Assembly: GCA_035771175.1 (NCBI GenBank)
Contig: CM069601.1
Location: 6,771,001 to 6,835,000 of the forward strand
Source: Paratinospora sagittata
Lineage: Eukaryota > Streptophyta > Magnoliopsida > Ranunculales > Menispermaceae
DNA length: 64,000 nt
Reading direction: 5' to 3'
Shown: positions 43,298 to 54,890 of the stretch, in pieces
How the letters are laid out: each line of letters opens with the position of its first letter
Position numbering within the stretch: the first letter of the stretch is position 1
The notes under the pieces: generated by a model
What the model was told of the DNA's origin: nothing
What the model saw: the letters and a program-made list of their open reading frames with translations, nothing else
Databases searched by the model: none
Position numbers and translations under genes: made by a program

Positions 43298-46200
43298 TTA
43301 AACCTTGGGGACTTTACCAAGTTTAATTTGGAACAAAAAGAAACTAAAATGTTTGACAACAAGGCCTTTGGCCATTATATCAGCAACCTGAAATTGAGTT
43401 GGAATATAGCGAAGCTCAAGAGTCCTAGTAGCTAATTTCTCATGAATGAAATGAACATCTAGTTCAATGTGTTTCGAATGAGCATGGAAGACTATATTCA
43501 GTGCAAGTGACTTAGCACTGGTATTGTCGCACCACAAGATAGGACATGCTTGTAAATGAAAGCCAAACTCAAAGAACAAGGAGGTAAGCCAAAGAATATC
43601 ACCTGTTGCTAAGGCCAAAGTTCTATCTACTTCAGTGCTTGAATGAGCGACAACATTTTGCTTATGATATGCCCAAGTAATCAAGTTTCATCGAGAAAGA
43701 CACAAGTGTGACTCGTAGAATGTTGATAATCAAGATCACAAACCCAATCAACATCATAAAAAAGGCCTCTACATGAAGTCTGGAAGTTGGCTTAAACCAC
43801 AAACCATAATTAGTAGTGCCTTTCAAATGGTACAAGACACGTTTACATGCTGACCAAGGTAAATCTGTGGGAGCAACCAAAAATTGACTTAACTGATTCA
43901 CAATGAAGGCAATTTCTGGTCTAGTATGAGTGAGATATTGATGAGCTCCAATGGTGCTTTTGTAGAGTGTGGGATCAACAAAAGGTTGTCCATGATGCAA
44001 TTACAATTTGGCTCCAGTACTAGTTGGTGTAGAAGAAGGTTTATAATCCAACATTCTTGTCTTTGCTTGAATTACAAAATATACTTACATTGAGTCAAAT
44101 ATAAACTTGAAGTATCACGAAAAGCCTCAAAGCCAAGAAAATAATCAACTTCACCCATGGTTTTGAGAGCAAACTTAGTTTGAAGCCATTGAATATTGAT
44201 GAGGATTAGAGCTTGTGATTAGAATGTCATCTACATAAACAAGGAGAAGAACTTGGTGTTCTTGTCTCTTATAAAAGAGGGAGACATCTGAAGTAGAATT
44301 CTTGAAACCCCAAGACACTTCAACTTAGTGAACCATACTCGAGGAACTTGCTTGAGACAATGCTAGGCCTTATTAAGTTTGCAAACATGAGTTGGAAACT
44401 ATTCATTAATGAATCCCTCACGCTAAACCATATACACTTCCTCCTTAAGCTTTCCATTTAAGAAAGCATTATCAACCAAAACTAACAATAAAAGTGAAAA
44501 TTACATGAATTGTAGAGGCCTTAATAGTTGAAGTCTTGAAGAGTAAGTATCAAAATAATCCAAGCCAAGAGTTTTATGAAAACACTTGGCAACTAGCTGG
44601 TCTTTGTACTTGAGATTAGTACCATCAAGATTTTGTTTTACTTTAAAAACCCATGGGCAACTTTCAATGAGATTTATAGCAGCTGAAGATGGAACTAATG
44701 TCCAAGTTTTGTTAGATTGTAAGGTAGAAAACTCATCCTTTATTGCTTTGAACCACTTGGGATCCAACATGGTTGTTATTACAGTTTTAGGTTTTAAAGC
44801 AGCAACTAAGGCATGTGGTGAGGTAGTGAGGAGGGCTCGGGGCTTAAAAACATCAACTTTAGATCTAGTTTGCATTGGGTGAAGTGAGGTATATGGACTA
44901 TATCCAAGAAGAGACACTTTGAGGAATGAAAGTTAAAACTTAGTTTTGGAGTAACATGTCAAGTAAGGAAAACGGGTGCAACCAAAAGTTTTTAGGAAAT
45001 GATAATCTGGAAGTTTATGAATCAGTTTTTCATAAGGTGAAGTAACAACAAGGATAGTTGAGGGAAGATTATTATTAAGCAAAATTGAAGTTTGAAAAGC
45101 CTCTTCCCAGAATTTTAAAGGCATTTGAGCATGAGCAAGAAGGGTGAGACCCATCTCAACAATTTGGCTGTGTTTTCTTTCAAGTACTCCATTTGGTTGA
45201 TGAGAATGAGGGCATGAATACTTGATTTGAATTCCAAACTTCTTAAAATGTTGCTCAAAAGCTTTGAACTCTCCTCCCATATTAGATTGAAAATCCTTTA
45301 TTTTTGTTCCAAGTTGCAATTCAACATGTTTTTGGAAATGAAGAAAGGTAGAAAATGCTTCTAATTTAAGTTCTAAAGGATAAAAGCAAGTAAATCTGGA
45401 AAAAACACATCAACAAAAACCATAATTCCTTGAACCACTATTAGATAGTAAGTGTGAAGGTCCCCATACATCAGAGTAGACTAATTCTAATGAACTTTTG
45501 GCAGTGATTTCAGTTCTTTGAAATGGTTGCTGATGGGATTTTCCAAAGTTTGTGACAGACAAAATTTTGAGGCAGTAATTTTCTTATTCAAATTAAATTT
45601 ATTTAATATTTTTTTGCAAAACACTACAAGATGGACGACCAAGTTTTGCATGCCAAATCTGAGGATTGATCTGGTTAGCTGACAAGACATCAAAGGTTGA
45701 TCTGTTTGACATTTTTACATGAGAGACAGAGACCTCATTGCTTCTACAATTCTTATTTGAAGCTTGACTAAGAAAATTAAAATATAGAGATTTAGAAACT
45801 AACTAATTTGATTTTGTTGATTGATTTTGGCTAATGTTCGAACTTCAAAAGGCTAAGCTCAAAGAGTCAATCCTTAAGCTGTCCTTGAAGCAAAATCCTC
45901 TTCGATCACTTGTCCTTAATAAAAAATGATCATCATAACTCAACAATGGTTTGGTTATTTTTAGTAAGTTTAGAGATACTTAGAGGATTCTTTGTTATGT
46001 TAGGAGCATGAAGAATTTTAGTAAGGTTTTTGAGGGTGAAGCGTGTAACTTAATAGAAGTGTTTCCACTATGTGAAATGAGAGTTTCACCATTACCAACA
46101 ACTACTTTTTCATTACCTTTGTTCACATCTGCTGTCAAGTGGTTAGTAACTCTTGAATCCATATACCAAGTTGGATCTTTCACTGATTCTGGGGATGTAT

Positions 46201-47258
46201 AAAAGATTGATCCTTGATGAAGATTGGCCTATAGTGCAAATGATTGAGTTGGAGATGAAACAAGACCATGTATTGGATTTTGTCTTTGATTTTGAGGGAC
46301 TTGAAGCTGTTGAGGAGGTTGGTAATTTTGATCAAGCCTATGATAGCATTATAATGCCATATGACCATGCATTGAACAAACTTGACAGCAAATCCTTTTT
46401 CCATTTCTTCCTCCTTCACAAGTATTAGAACCACCTCTACCAGTATAACCTGAATTTGATTGCTGACCACCACATTGAGATTGATTCTTCTTATCATTGG
46501 AGTTTAAAGCAAAATTTGTTGAAACATTTGTAACATTAGCCTGTGTTACTGAGTTAAGTTGTTCAATTAGTTGTTCATGAAGCATCAAAAGGTATTGAGC
46601 ATCTTGCAACGACATTTACTGTTGTTGTGAGGAGATAAGTACAACTTCAGGATCATACATATGGCCAACTCCGTTGAGTATGCTTTATATTTGATCTAAA
46701 TCTTTAACAACTTGATTAATTGATCTCAATTCAACTCCTGTTGTCTTCACTTTAAGAACAAAGTCAGAATAGATATAGATCCTTTGCTTTGTGAACTTAG
46801 TTGTTGCTTCAATTGAAGTGCTCGTGCTATTGAATTTTGAGCAGACATTTTCTTAAGTGTGATCAATACGTCTAAAGAGGTTTCACCAGTCTGTTACATG
46901 TCCAATGACAACTTCTCTGATTGTTCAGAACTACCAACACATAAGCAACTGATCCGCATATTGCCAGATCTCAAACTCTTCACTGATCTGAGGACTAGCA
47001 ACAATATTTTCATCATTTGAGGTTTGAATCACAAACTTTCTTGGTAGATTCTTAGATCCAGAAATCAAATGATCAAGACCTAGTGCTCATATTGCTGAAC
47101 GCACTTGTACCTTCCAGTAGGTTTATATTGTTGCCATTCAGCTTGATTGACAAATTAAAGTTGAGTGCCTTTGCGATGGAGGTCACATCAATCGGTGTTG
47201 AAGAAGAACTATTCAAATTCTGTTGTGTGGATGAATTTGATGAACCAACAACATCCAT
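43298..47258 (-). pseudogene. Copia gag-pol, broken
   Basis: Gag begins at 47258 (MDVVGSSNSSTQQNLNSSSS). The knuckle CQVCSMHGHMAL lies near 46360-46390. Protease WYMDSRVTNHLTAD at 46170 has SRV where copia proteases have SGA. Integrase (45319-44933) keeps GVLERKH but reads QSNMGGEF where the catalytic Asp of S-D-N-G-G-EF is expected. RT starts at about 44840 (WFKAIKDEFSTLQSNKTW) and keeps YVDD at 44225-44236. RNase H at 44000-43298 holds STEVDRTLALATGDILW and DNTSAKSLA. Numerous stops and shifts make it inactive. Confidence 0.9.
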
Positions 47259-47287
47259 TTGACATTAGTCTAGTAGCTCTAGTACCA

Positions 47288-47656
47288 TGTTAAACTTGCT
47301 GTTGAGCAGCACATACAAAGGAGACAGAGATGGTGTTTGTTAAAACTTGAACAACAGAGAGAGCTTAAGAGCTTTGTAATGGAGAGAAGAGAGAAGAATG
47401 ATTTTCATTTAAGTAAATGTTAAGCTGTTGCAGTGGTGTTTATATAGAGGTTAAAACCTCCTTCATCAAATTCTAACAAAATGACAAAATAACAAAAAGG
47501 CAACTATACATGTCAAAGATCTAACTAACTAGCAACTAACACTGCCAAGCTCTAACTATCTTGCAACTAACTAACTTACTTCCAACAACTTGTGCTAAGT
47601 TAGGTGCAAGAAAAAGTGACTCAGAGTTGGATGACTTGATTAGAATGGCTCTCACA
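47288..47656 (-). repeat. 5' LTR of copia element
   Basis: It starts TGTGAGAGCC at 47656 and ends …AGCAAGTTTAACA at 47288, directly before the primer site at 47270-47287. Confidence 0.9.
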
Positions 47657-47714
47657 TGGTGAAGGTGAAATTCAAACTTCAAACAATCACTTTCACGGGC
47701 TTTACCAATTCTTC

Positions 47715-48631
47715 ACCAATTCAAACAAGGTGTGTGGTGGAATGATGTCGATGGCTGAAGAACTCTCAAGAAAGCCAAACATGAGAGTTGCACTATAATT
47801 TTCAGCAAGATTGTTCGACATGTGCCGATGTGAAATTCTTAGAATATTTTAAAATTCTAAGTGTGTATACTTTTTATAGTGGAGTATGTTGATTCGCTAA
47901 TTTTAAAATTGTGGCTGTAGGAAAAAGACAAAAGTGGTTGAATACTCTTCCCAAGGAGTGTGGCTAAAAAGCTTTAAGAAATGTATAAAATAATTTTTAA
48001 TGGCCAAGGTGGAGATTTGTTGAGTTATTGGCCTAATTAAAATTTATTTTATGTAGTTAGTGGTGGAATTAGGTGAAGTTAGTGGGAGAATTGTTGGTGG
48101 ACAATTATTGGAGTCAATAATTGAAGACAATTGTGAGCAAAAATCATAGGATGATGAATTATTGTTAGTAGACAATTGTCTTGGAGTGGTTGGCTCGGTC
48201 CACCTCAAAGAATATTTAAATCTATCTTTCACTTATAAATACCATACTTTAGTTCTCATTCAAATAACCATAGAAGCAACTCTTAGCAACCCAAGAGAAG
48301 CATTTGAAATCCTTTAGCGAGGAAGGTATATGTATTTTGACTTCTCTTGATTCTCTAATCTTTGTGTACTAATTGAAAGATTAGAGAGTGTTTTTGGGTG
48401 TAAGGGGTTTTCGGTTGAGTGATATGTCTATGTGTTGTAAAATTTTTTCACATAATGAATTTGTCTTTGATAGCCCGTGGTTTTTCTCCAGTTTTGGAGT
48501 TTTCCACGTAAATCCTTGTATTGTGATTCTTCTTTATTTCTTGTATTTCTTTTACTTTTAATATTTCTGTAAGTGAAAAATCTTGGTGTAGAATTTGGAA
48601 ACTCTCATTATAAGAACCCAAATTCTTAACA
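47715..48631 (+). mobile_element. Second copia family: 3' internal end plus LTR
   Basis: 47715-48017 is an internal tail ending in a purine tract (AAGGTGGAGATT). It is followed by an LTR at 48018-48631 (614 bp) that starts TGTTGAGTTATTGGCC and ends CCCAAATTCTTAACA. A TATA-type CACTTATAAATACC lies near 48231-48243. The same tail recurs at 49580-49880, and the same LTR lies in inverse orientation at 50957-51006 plus 57703-58282. Confidence 0.8.
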
Positions 48632-48649
48632 AGTGGTATTAGAGTAAGG
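48632..48649 (+). other. Primer binding site, second copia family
   Basis: AGTGGTATTAGAGTAAGG directly follows the LTR; it is a one-change version of the tRNA-Met type site. Confidence 0.75.
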
Positions 48650-48663
48650 TTCACTGAACAGAA

Positions 48664-49490
48664 ATGTCAACAATTGAGTTTGAAACTGAGAAAGTTGATG
48701 AGAGGATTAATTTTGGCTTGTGGCAAATTCAAGTCAAAGATTTATTAATCCACTTTGGAGTATAAGGCTTTGAAAGGAAAATCAACCACTGCTTCCAACA
48801 AAGATTATGAAAAATCCTGTATGAGTGACGAAGATTGGGATGAATTAAATTTGGGAGCTACAAGTGGAATAAGGTTATGTTTGGCGAGGAATATTCTCGC
48901 AAATGTGCGTGAAATATCAACATCCAAAGAGCTTTGGGAAAAGCTTGAAGAATTGTATCAAGCAAAAAACATCTCAAATTGTGTGTACCCAAAATAAAAA
49001 TCCCATACACTACATATGTAAGAAGGTAAAAAAATCTCAGATCATCTGAGTGTTCTCAACGTAATCGTCTCTGAATTGGAATCTATTGGAGTGACCATTG
49101 AAGATGAAGATAAAGCTTTACGGCTTATCTGGTCTCTTCTATTTTCTTTTGAGCACATGATCCTATCTTGATGTATGGGAAGGAGACAATCATTTTTTTC
49201 AAAGGTCATTGGTATTCTCATTTCTGAAGAGAGAAGGCTTAGCTGTAAAAAGAAATTTTCATCTGAAGAATTCGCACTAGTTGCTGAAAGTGGAAAGTGG
49301 AAAGTGGAAAGTGGAAAGAGGAAGAAGAACTCCATGAAGAAAGTTTGTTGGGTGTGTGGACAATCAGGGAACGTCAAGCAAGATTGTCAAAAAGGTGGAG
49401 CAAGTTCGGCTAGCAGCTCCAAGTCATTTTCTAAAGCTAACAGTGTGTCCAATGAAGATTTCTCAGATATCCTCTGAGATGGGATATGTA
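48664..49490 (+). pseudogene. Copia gag (UBN2-type), plus strand
   Basis: It begins MSTIEFETEKVDERINFGLW, then after a stop and shift reads KALKGKSTTASNKDY, DEDWDELNLGATSGIRLCLA and KELWEKLEELYQAKNISN, the gag wording of plant copia elements. It includes RLIWSLLFSFEHM near 49120. The knuckle CWVCGQSGNVKQDCQK (49350-49400) has Asn in place of the zinc-binding His. Four tandem GGAAAGT-type heptamers (49291-49318) encode a short GKWKVES repeat. Pol is absent: about 90 bases later the 3' internal tail follows. Confidence 0.78.
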
Positions 49491-49579
49491 CATCCTCATG
49501 ACATGTTGCTAATTGTCATGAAAGAGGACGTGTTAGTGGATCCACAAAATTGCACATGAGCATTGGTTTGGCATTGATG

Positions 49580-49880
49580 CAAGGTGTGTGGTGGACTGGT
49601 GTCGATGGCTAAAGAACTCTCAAAAAAGCCAAACATGAGAGTTGCACTATAATTTTCAGCAAGATTGTTCGACATGTGCCGATGTGAAATTCTTAGAATA
49701 TTTTAAAAATCTAAGTGTGTATACTTTTTATAATGGAGTATGTTGATTCGCGAATTTGAGAATTGTGGTTGTGGGAAAAAGACAAAAGTGGTTGAATTCT
49801 CTTCCCAAGGAGTTTGACTAAAAAACTTGAAGAAATGGATAAAATAATTTTTTAATGGCCAAGTTGGAGATTTATTGATC
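49580..49880 (+). repeat. Duplicate of the copia 3' internal tail
   Basis: Nearly identical to 47715-48017 (for example AACATGAGAGTTGCACTATAATTTTCAGC). It ends at GGAGATTT, where instead of an LTR a gag fragment follows with GATTTATTGATC, consistent with joining at the shared GATTT. Confidence 0.8.
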
Positions 49881-50302
49881 AAATCTAGAGTATTTGTGGC
49901 TTTGAAAGGCAAACCAACCACAAATAGTCTATATTTGAAAAAGCAGTTGCACATGTTGAAATATGAAGGAAGACGCATCAATGAGAGAACATCACTATGA
50001 GTTTACTAGAATTCATATGGCCTTGAAGAATGTTGATTATAAACTCATTGATGAGGATCAAGCAATGTATTTGATATGTTTACTATCAGATTCCTATGAG
50101 CACTTCGTTGATGCTTTGATTCTCGGTAGAGACACCCTGACTTTGGAAGATGTCAAAGCAACTTTGAACTCTAAAGAGTTGAAAGAGATGGTTATTGAAG
50201 ATAAAGGAAAAAGCTCAGGTGAAGGCTTGCTTGCTATAGGTAGATCTGAACAGAGAAGGTCCAAAGGTCGTTGTGGTCGATCCAGGTCAAAATCAACGGT
50301 TT
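49880..50302 (+). pseudogene. Third gag fragment of copia type
   Basis: It reads DLLIKSRVFVALKGKPTTNS, then jumps to a later gag part (LYLKKQLHMLKYEGRRINE). It then continues open from about 49963 to 50300 with DEDQAMYLICLLSDSYEHF and TLEDVKATLNSKELKEMV. A middle section of gag is missing and stops are present near the joint. It ends in a basic RSKGRCGRSRSKS. Confidence 0.68.
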
Positions 50303-50571
50303 ATGAAACAGTTATGAAGATTTCACTAAAATCTTCGGAGAAAACCACTAAAACACTCATACTCTCTCTCTTTTTTCTCACTAGTTTCTTGAGAGTTTCT
50401 CTTCTTACTAGTTTTTCTTTTTCCTCTCTTTTTTTTTTAGATACAAGAGAAACGAAGAGGGGAGACCAATTTATAGAAAGTTGGTCTCTCCATGTGGTTG
50501 TGATTTCACAAGGCCTTCCAACCACTCAGGGTCCCACCTTGTGGGCCGAGCCACTATTCATCAACAATTGA
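50303..50571 (-). mobile_element. Short LTR-like fragment
   Basis: On the minus strand this segment starts TGTTGATGAATAGTGG, has a TATA-like TTTCTATAAATTGG near 50465-50478 and a purine-rich leader. A GTGGTATCA word just outside (50571-50582) resembles a primer-site start. It may be a piece of another copia or TRIM LTR, but its left end is not defined. Confidence 0.33.
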
Positions 50572-50596
50572 TACCACTGGTTAAGAATTTTTCTTT

Positions 50597-50930
50597 CAAG
50601 TACACATGATTTGAGATATTTTTTGCATGAAACAATTCTTTAAGCTTTTCCCATAGTTCTTTGGTTGTTAATATTCTACGTACATTTGCAAGAATATTCT
50701 TCGCCAAACATAGCCTTATTCCACTTGCAACTCTCAAATCTAATTCATCCCAATCTTCGTCACTCATACAAGATTTTTCAGAATCTTTGCTAAATTTAGT
50801 GGTTGGTTTGCCTTTCAAAGCCTTGTATACTCAGATTGGATTAATAAATCTTTGACTTGAATTTGCTACAAGCCAAAATTAATCCTCCCATCAAACTTCT
50901 CAATTTCAAACTTAATTGTTGACACTCCTG
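50597..50930 (-). pseudogene. Copia gag (UBN2-type), minus strand
   Basis: It reads leftward MKGKPTTKFSKDSEKSCMSD, EDWDELDLRVASGIRLCLA, KELWEKLKELFHAKNISN and YLKEKF. It is closely related to the plus-strand gag at 48664 and preceded (50941-50956) by a primer site AGTGGCATCAGAGC. The N-terminal part is out of frame and the frame breaks off at about 50597. Confidence 0.75.
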
Positions 50931-50956
50931 TCAGTGAACCTTGCTCTGATGCCACT

Positions 50957-51006
50957 TGTTAAGAATTTGGGTTGTTATAATGAGAATTTGCAAATTCTAC
51001 ACCAGA
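50957..51006 (-). repeat. Copia LTR, left part (split by LINE)
   Basis: The last 50 bp of a minus-strand LTR of the second copia family, next to its primer site. It continues at 57703 beyond the LINE. Confidence 0.8.
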
Positions 51007-53487
51007 ATTTTTTTTTTTTTTTTAAAGAAACTAAAAATATTATATATATGTGAATGAAAATTAAGATTTGTACAACGCCTTTTCCACTAAAACATGACTG
51101 TATACAAATACAATATTTCCCCAACCCCTTAACCAATCCCCTAAGGGGTAACCCTTAGACAAACTCCTATTAGCAACCAAAAAGAAGCTAATAGGCGAGA
51201 CTTCTCCCACACTGCATCCGCCGAGGAAAACTCATCATGGAACACCCTTTTGTTCCGCTCCTTCCATAGATACCATAGTACTGCCAGATACACCACCTTC
51301 TAGTGGTCTCTCCATAAAAAATGAACCCTGTCCAATAAGGGGAATATGTTTACATACTCTTCCAACACAACCTCATCATACGTGACAGAGAATTGAACAC
51401 ACCACCAGCACCAAACCTCCTTGGCAACTGGACATCCGCACCACAAATGACGCACATACTCCATATCATGTCTACACAAGTAACACCAAAATGGGGATAA
51501 GCACATGTATGGATACCTTTTTTTGCATCATATCCCTCGTATTCATCTTCCCATGGGAAGCAACCCACCCCAAGAATTTAACCTTCGATGGTATTGGAAC
51601 TTTCCATAAAAAGTGATAAGGGAAAGGAGGAACATGAGGCTGGGTAAGGATTTTGGAGTAAAAGGATTTTGTGGAGAACAAACCATATGGCCAAACAATT
51701 CTATCATCATCCCCGGATAGATGACAACCCTGTAACATCCCGAGTAAAGACAATACGTTTTCCTCCTCCCATGGGTGCACATTCCTCCCTAAATGTAAAT
51801 CCCAGGACAATTGTGCATCATCTGAGTTTCGCGCAAAATCAATAACAGGTTTATTATGTGATGAGGAACGTCGATAAAGGTTTGGAAACATGGATTGAAA
51901 AGTTTCATTACCACACCATAAATCCTCCCAAAAACGTATCGAGTCACCCACCCCTAATTTAAGTCTGATCATTGGTAAAAAAATGGGATACACTGATGAG
52001 ATAAACTTCCAAGGACTCCTAAAGGTGGCCCTAGCAACTAACCTAGCAACCCTTTGGTTGTCATGTAACCTATGCCTTCTACAAATAACCTTTCTCCACA
52101 ATTGCTCCTTTTCGCATGAAAATCTCCATAGCCATTTACCGATTAGCGCCTTGTTTCAACCTGAAATATTTCATGCTCCCAGACCACCCTGTTCGATACT
52201 CCGCTGAACAACTCTCCAAGCAACAAGGTGAGACCCATGTAACCTGTCTTCATTCCCCCAAAGAAAATCCCTCATTAATTTCTCAATCTTATCTGCCGCC
52301 ATCACTGGAATCCTAAACACTGACAGGTAGTATGTGGGAAGAGCATCCAGTACTGACTTAATCAACGTTAACCTGCCCCCCTTTGAGAGAAAACTTCTTT
52401 TCCATCCATCCAACCTTCATGTTACCTTATCCACTACCGGATCCCAAAAATCCATTTTGGAGGGATTACCTCCTAATGGCATTCCCAAATATTTCATAGG
52501 CCACGAGCTAGAGGAGCATCCAACTTGATTTTCCATCCCCTCTAACCAATCCTGACATACGTTAATGCCGGCCTACTGACTTTTAGACATATTGATGGCC
52601 ATTCTTGAAATCCAACAAAAACATTTAACCATCATGGATGCATTGTGGATGCAACTCTCATTTCCCTTCAGGAAGAAAAGAGTATCATCAAAAAATTGTA
52701 AGTGGGTAACCTCCACATTCTCCCTTCCAACCGAGAACCCCTTAATCAAGCTAGCCTCCCTTGCTTTGTCCATCAATCTTCCCAACACGTCAACCAACAA
52801 AGTAAACGGGAAAAGAGAGAGCGAATCTCCTTGCCGAAGTCCTCTTTCCCCCACAAACTTACCCCGAGGACGTCCATTCACGAACACAGAGAAAGACACA
52901 GATCTTAGGCACCCTGGAATCCACCTCCTCCACCTTATACCAAACCCCTTCATTATCAAAACATAATCAAGAAAATCCCAATTGATCATATCATATGCTT
53001 TAGCAAAATCAATTTTGAAAACCACCCCCACCTTCTTATTGGATCTATAATCCTCCACTAACTCATTGGCAACTAGTATCGCATCAACAATTTGGCGCCC
53101 TTGTACAAAAGCCATTTGATTTTCTAAAACCGTCCCCTGTAAAACCCCCTTCAACCAGTTCGCCAAAATCTTTGTGATTATCAAAACTAATAGGCCTAAA
53201 ATCAACCACCCTTCTTGAAACAATCTTCTTAGGAATTAGACATATATATGTCTCATTAGTACACCCTTTAATTACCTCGTTATGAAAAAATTCCATCAAC
53301 ACCTTCATAAGGTCTTCCTTCACAATGTCCCAACTAGCTTGGAAAAAAGACATAGTCATACCATTCGGTCCAGGTGCTTTAGATCCCTCACAATCAAACA
53401 CAACTTGTTTGATCTCCTCCAAATCAAAAGGTTGTTTGATCCCATCTCTATCCACCCCTTCAATTGGACACCAATCAATTCCATCCA

Positions 53488-53529
53488 TCCCCCCCCCCCC
53501 CCACACACACACACACACACACACACACC
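53488..53529. repeat. Poly-C and (CA)n microsatellite in LINE ORF2
   Basis: About 14 C bases followed by 13-14 CA repeats, between the endonuclease and RT segments of the LINE. Confidence 0.9.
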
Positions 53530-53544
53530 ATCGGAACCTCTAGA

Positions 53545-53717
53545 AAAAACACCGCGAAAATGACCAATTACCTCTTCCCCTTCAACCACTGACCCATCCT
53601 CCCTTTCCAACTTCAATATGGAATTAATTGCAAAAACACCGCGAAAATGACCAATTACCTCTTCCCCTTCAACCACTGACCCATCCTCCCTTTCCAACTT
53701 CAATATGGAATTAATTG
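53545..53717. repeat. Perfect 87-bp tandem duplication in LINE ORF2
   Basis: Two adjacent identical units with a period of 87 bp (ACCGCG at 53551 and again at 53638). The length is a multiple of three, so it repeats 29 codons (INSILKLEREDGSVVEGEEV and the following GHFRGVF) without changing frame. Confidence 0.92.
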
Positions 53718-54890
53718 CTCTACGACCGGACATTAACCTATGGAAAAATTTGGAATTAGCATCTCCCTATTTGAACCATCGAACCTTAGATTTGAGAATG
53801 GCAGCCTATCTTCATTCACACATAGCTTCCATAACTTAGCTTTAGCAATTGATCTCTCCCTGGCCAATGTCCCATTCCAATCAGGACCACCTTCTTTTTT
53901 ATCAAGATCCGCTACAATCCCCTCTAACTCCTTCCTCCTCACCACGTCCTATCCCATAGTCTCTTTACCCACCCATGAAGCCTAGACTTCACATGTCTCA
54001 TCGCTTGCATAAACTTGTACCCTTCCCACCCTAATGAAGGCCCTTCACTCCACCACCCCCCCCCAACCGATTTTTAAACTCGGGATGATTGATTATTCGA
54101 CAATCAAACCTTGGAGGTGCTGGCCCCCATAAGGATTTCGTGGTATCAATCACCACCGGCCAATGATTAGAAACTAATCTACCGCCCACCTCCTGTCTAT
54201 GGAAAGGAAATACCTCCCCCCAACCCGCCCCCAACAAAAATCTGTCCAATCGACAACACACTGTCTGTAGTTGAAAATTGGACCAAGTAAAATTACCATT
54301 GAGAAGAGGGGGATCGATAAGCTCCAACTCTCTAATCAATTCATCAAACTCCCTCATACTCCTTATGAGCCTCCCACTACCCACCTTTTCAGAGAGAGAT
54401 CGTACTACATTAAAATCACCGCTGACGCACCGCTTGTCCCCACAAATGCTATTAAGCCCTGCAATTTCATCCTAAAACGAACTTCTAAGTCTCCTATCAT
54501 TGGGGCCATATACCCCTGACAGCCACCACCCATCTTCATCCCCCTCCCCCTCCTTAATCTTCACAGACACGAAAAATTCCCCAATTAGTCTATCAAAAAC
54601 TGTAACCGCTCTTGAATCCCATGCCACTAATGGTTCTCCTGCTGTCCCCATCGTGGGAAGAAAAACGCAGTCTTTGAATCTTGACTGCCACAGTGCACCC
54701 ACCAATACTATGTCCACCCTTGTACGTTTGACCTCCTGAAGTATGATAATATCAGGACTAAACTTCCCAATGGACCTCTTGATCATACGTTTCTTATCTT
54801 TTGACCCACACCCCCGAATGTTCCATGTGAGAATCTTCATTATGACAGAACTGTACCCCAACCACTAGCACACACACCACCTCAAAACCT

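Larger units (their letters stand above)
42919..47656 (-). mobile_element. Full-length Ty1-copia retrotransposon
   Basis: LTRs at 47288-47656 (5') and 42919-43285 (3') are 369 and 367 bp, visibly diverged. TGGTG flanks both sides (42914-42918 and 47657-47661). A primer site (TGGTACTAGAGC) follows the 5' LTR and a purine tract (GAGTGGGAA) precedes the 3' LTR. Gag, protease, integrase, RT and RNase H remains follow in copia order. The short LTR fits the Ale-type group, but this is only inferred. Confidence 0.92.
51240..54861 (-). pseudogene. LINE ORF2: endonuclease, reverse transcriptase, zf-RVT, broken
   Basis: Endonuclease begins at 54861-54843 (ILTWNIRGCGSK), with LQEVK, SGVYGPN and later LDRFL and SNHWPVVI (about 54180), the apurinic-type active-site blocks. 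The RT starts near 53290 (YICLIPKK). It has VFKIDFAKAYDMINWDFLDY near 52995, GLRQGDSLS, and QFFDDTLFF near 52676-52702, where L1 RTs have F-A-D-D. The thumb region [19 protein letters not shown] is at 52400. The zf-RVT part (FLWKVPIPSKVKFLGWVASH, then YVRHLWCGCPVAKEVW) ends at about 51300. Stops and shifts, a CA microsatellite and an 87-bp duplication lie within it. Confidence 0.88.

Noticed and set aside
53282..53563. Plus-strand frames of 90-100 codons inside the LINE
   Set aside because: They lie opposite LINE ORF2 and include the CA microsatellite; antisense shadows.
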